Assembly (NCBI GenBank): GCA_023228445.1
Contig: JALOBD010000046.1
Location: forward strand, 1 to 14,498
Direction: 5' to 3'
Source of the DNA: Sphaerochaeta sp.
GTDB taxonomy: Bacteria > Spirochaetota > Spirochaetia > Sphaerochaetales > Sphaerochaetaceae
DNA length: 14,498 nucleotides
Positions 13,925-14,498 of the stretch are shown piece by piece. The stretch's first letter is position 1, and each line of letters starts with the position of its first letter. The position numbers were made by a program, and so were the translations under genes. The notes under the pieces are model-generated. The model did not search any database. It had not been told where the DNA came from and saw only the letters and a program-made list of their open reading frames with translations.

Positions 13925-13971
13925 GGGGCTGTTGGCAGCTCCCCTCGCCCACCACCGTGTGGAGAGGGGAG
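13925..13971 (+). other. Two mutually exclusive hairpins in the Gfo/Idh gene leader
   Basis: CTCCCCTC (13939-13946) pairs with GAGGGGAG (13964-13971), with an inner CCAC/GTGG helix (13949-13952 with 13959-13962). The same CTCCCC can instead close a smaller hairpin with GGGGCTG (13925-13931), which pairs with CAGC-U-CCC and has one bulged base. No T run follows, so it is not an intrinsic terminator. It may be a regulatory leader RNA or chance in GC-rich DNA. Confidence 0.3.
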
Positions 13972-14062
13972 TCGTACGCCAGCGAAGGAGATCCAGCCGT
14001 TGATCCTACCCCCGCTTCACACCTTTCATGCGTGCCAGCATGAGCGTTCAAGGAGGATTTCG

Positions 14063-14498
14063 ATGTACCCTATCCGCGCAGCACTCCTCGGTGCCGGCGA
14101 CCGTGGCCGCTTCACCTATGCCGCGTACGCACAAGATCACCCTGATGAGTTGGCCATCGTTGCGGTGGCAGAACCCGACGAAACCAAACGCAGACAGATT
14201 GTCGCCGACCATTCGATCGAATCCGCGTTGGCCGTTGCGGATTGGCGGGCCCTCTTTGAGAAACCGCTCGATGTCGATGCGATCATCATTGCCATCCAAG
14301 ACACGATGCATAAGGAGGCGATCCTCGCCGCCATGACAGGCCGGTACCATATCTTGTGTGAAAAACCGGTGGTGACGACCCTCGAGGAGGCCAATGAAAT
14401 AGCAAAACAAGCCAAGCACTATGACAAGGTGTTCGCTGTAGCCCATGTGCTGCGCTACTCCCGCTTCTTCAACAAGGTACGACAGCTTGTCGATGGGG
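14063..14498 (+). CDS. Gfo/Idh/MocA family oxidoreductase, partial (3' end outside window)
   Basis: An ATG at 14063 follows a perfect AAGGAGG (14050-14056) by 6 nt and opens a frame that runs without a stop to the window edge, 145 codons. The N-terminus is a Rossmann fold with ALLGAGDRGRF (7-17), followed by the family's EKP motif with K101 (ILCEKPVVTT). AHVLRYSRFFNKVRQLVDG (127-145) is typical of a Gfo/Idh subgroup different from IolG. The substrate-specificity domain with the catalytic Asp/His lies outside the window. It is divergent from iolB, so it may oxidise a further inositol isomer or a conjugated sugar, but that is context only. This is the third member of the superfamily within 7 kb. 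Confidence 0.87.
   Translation, partial: MYPIRAALLGAGDRGRFTYAAYAQDHPDELAIVAVAEPDETKRRQIVADHSIESALAVADWRALFEKPLDVDAIIIAIQDTMHKEAILAAMTGRYHILCEKPVVTTLEEANEIAKQAKHYDKVFAVAHVLRYSRFFNKVRQLVDG

Overview
The window is a carbohydrate-catabolism locus with two parts: a CUT1-type ABC import cluster on the left and a myo-inositol (iol) catabolic cluster on the right. Coding DNA is GC-rich and intergenic promoter regions are AT-rich. The solute-binding protein has a cleavable signal peptide with no lipobox cysteine, which fits a free periplasmic protein and therefore a diderm host. The style of its signal peptide, the gene content and the lack of a linked transporter ATPase recall Spirochaetota of the Sphaerochaeta type. 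That placement is an inference with low to moderate confidence. I see no rRNA, tRNA, CRISPR, insertion sequence or phage gene.

Left part (1-6725). A GH38-like DUF5054 protein runs off the left edge on the minus strand. It is divergent from an AraC-family regulator (1028-1930). An AT-rich 233 bp control region follows, with a possible 13-codon leader ORF, and then two CUT1 permeases and a periplasmic binding protein. A strong intrinsic terminator (5401-5428) sits between the binding protein and a PHP-domain metallohydrolase of the CehA/McbA type (5445-6725). The PHP gene overlaps the 3' end of the next, convergent gene by 13 bp.

Right part (6713-14498). A LacI-family repressor and an IolX/IolG-like dehydrogenase are transcribed leftward. 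They are divergent from iolG-iolD-iolE, which run rightward. The 332 bp between the two dehydrogenases holds two facing promoters. Each has a CcpA/PurR-like 14 bp palindrome with an AACGTT core placed exactly 8 bp downstream of its -10 box, so one LacI protein could silence both directions. iolB faces iolE across a hairpin, has its own promoter and no such operator. A third Gfo/Idh/MocA oxidoreductase, divergent from iolB, runs off the right edge.

Working model. The dehydrogenases oxidise myo- or scyllo-inositol to the inosose. IolE dehydrates it, IolD hydrolyses the ring, and IolB isomerises the product to 2-deoxy-5-keto-gluconate. The later steps (iolC kinase, iolJ aldolase, iolA dehydrogenase) are not in the window. 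A CUT1 importer next to a complete PHP hydrolase and a glycosidase-like protein suggests uptake and cleavage of an inositol conjugate rather than free inositol. That link rests on gene context only.
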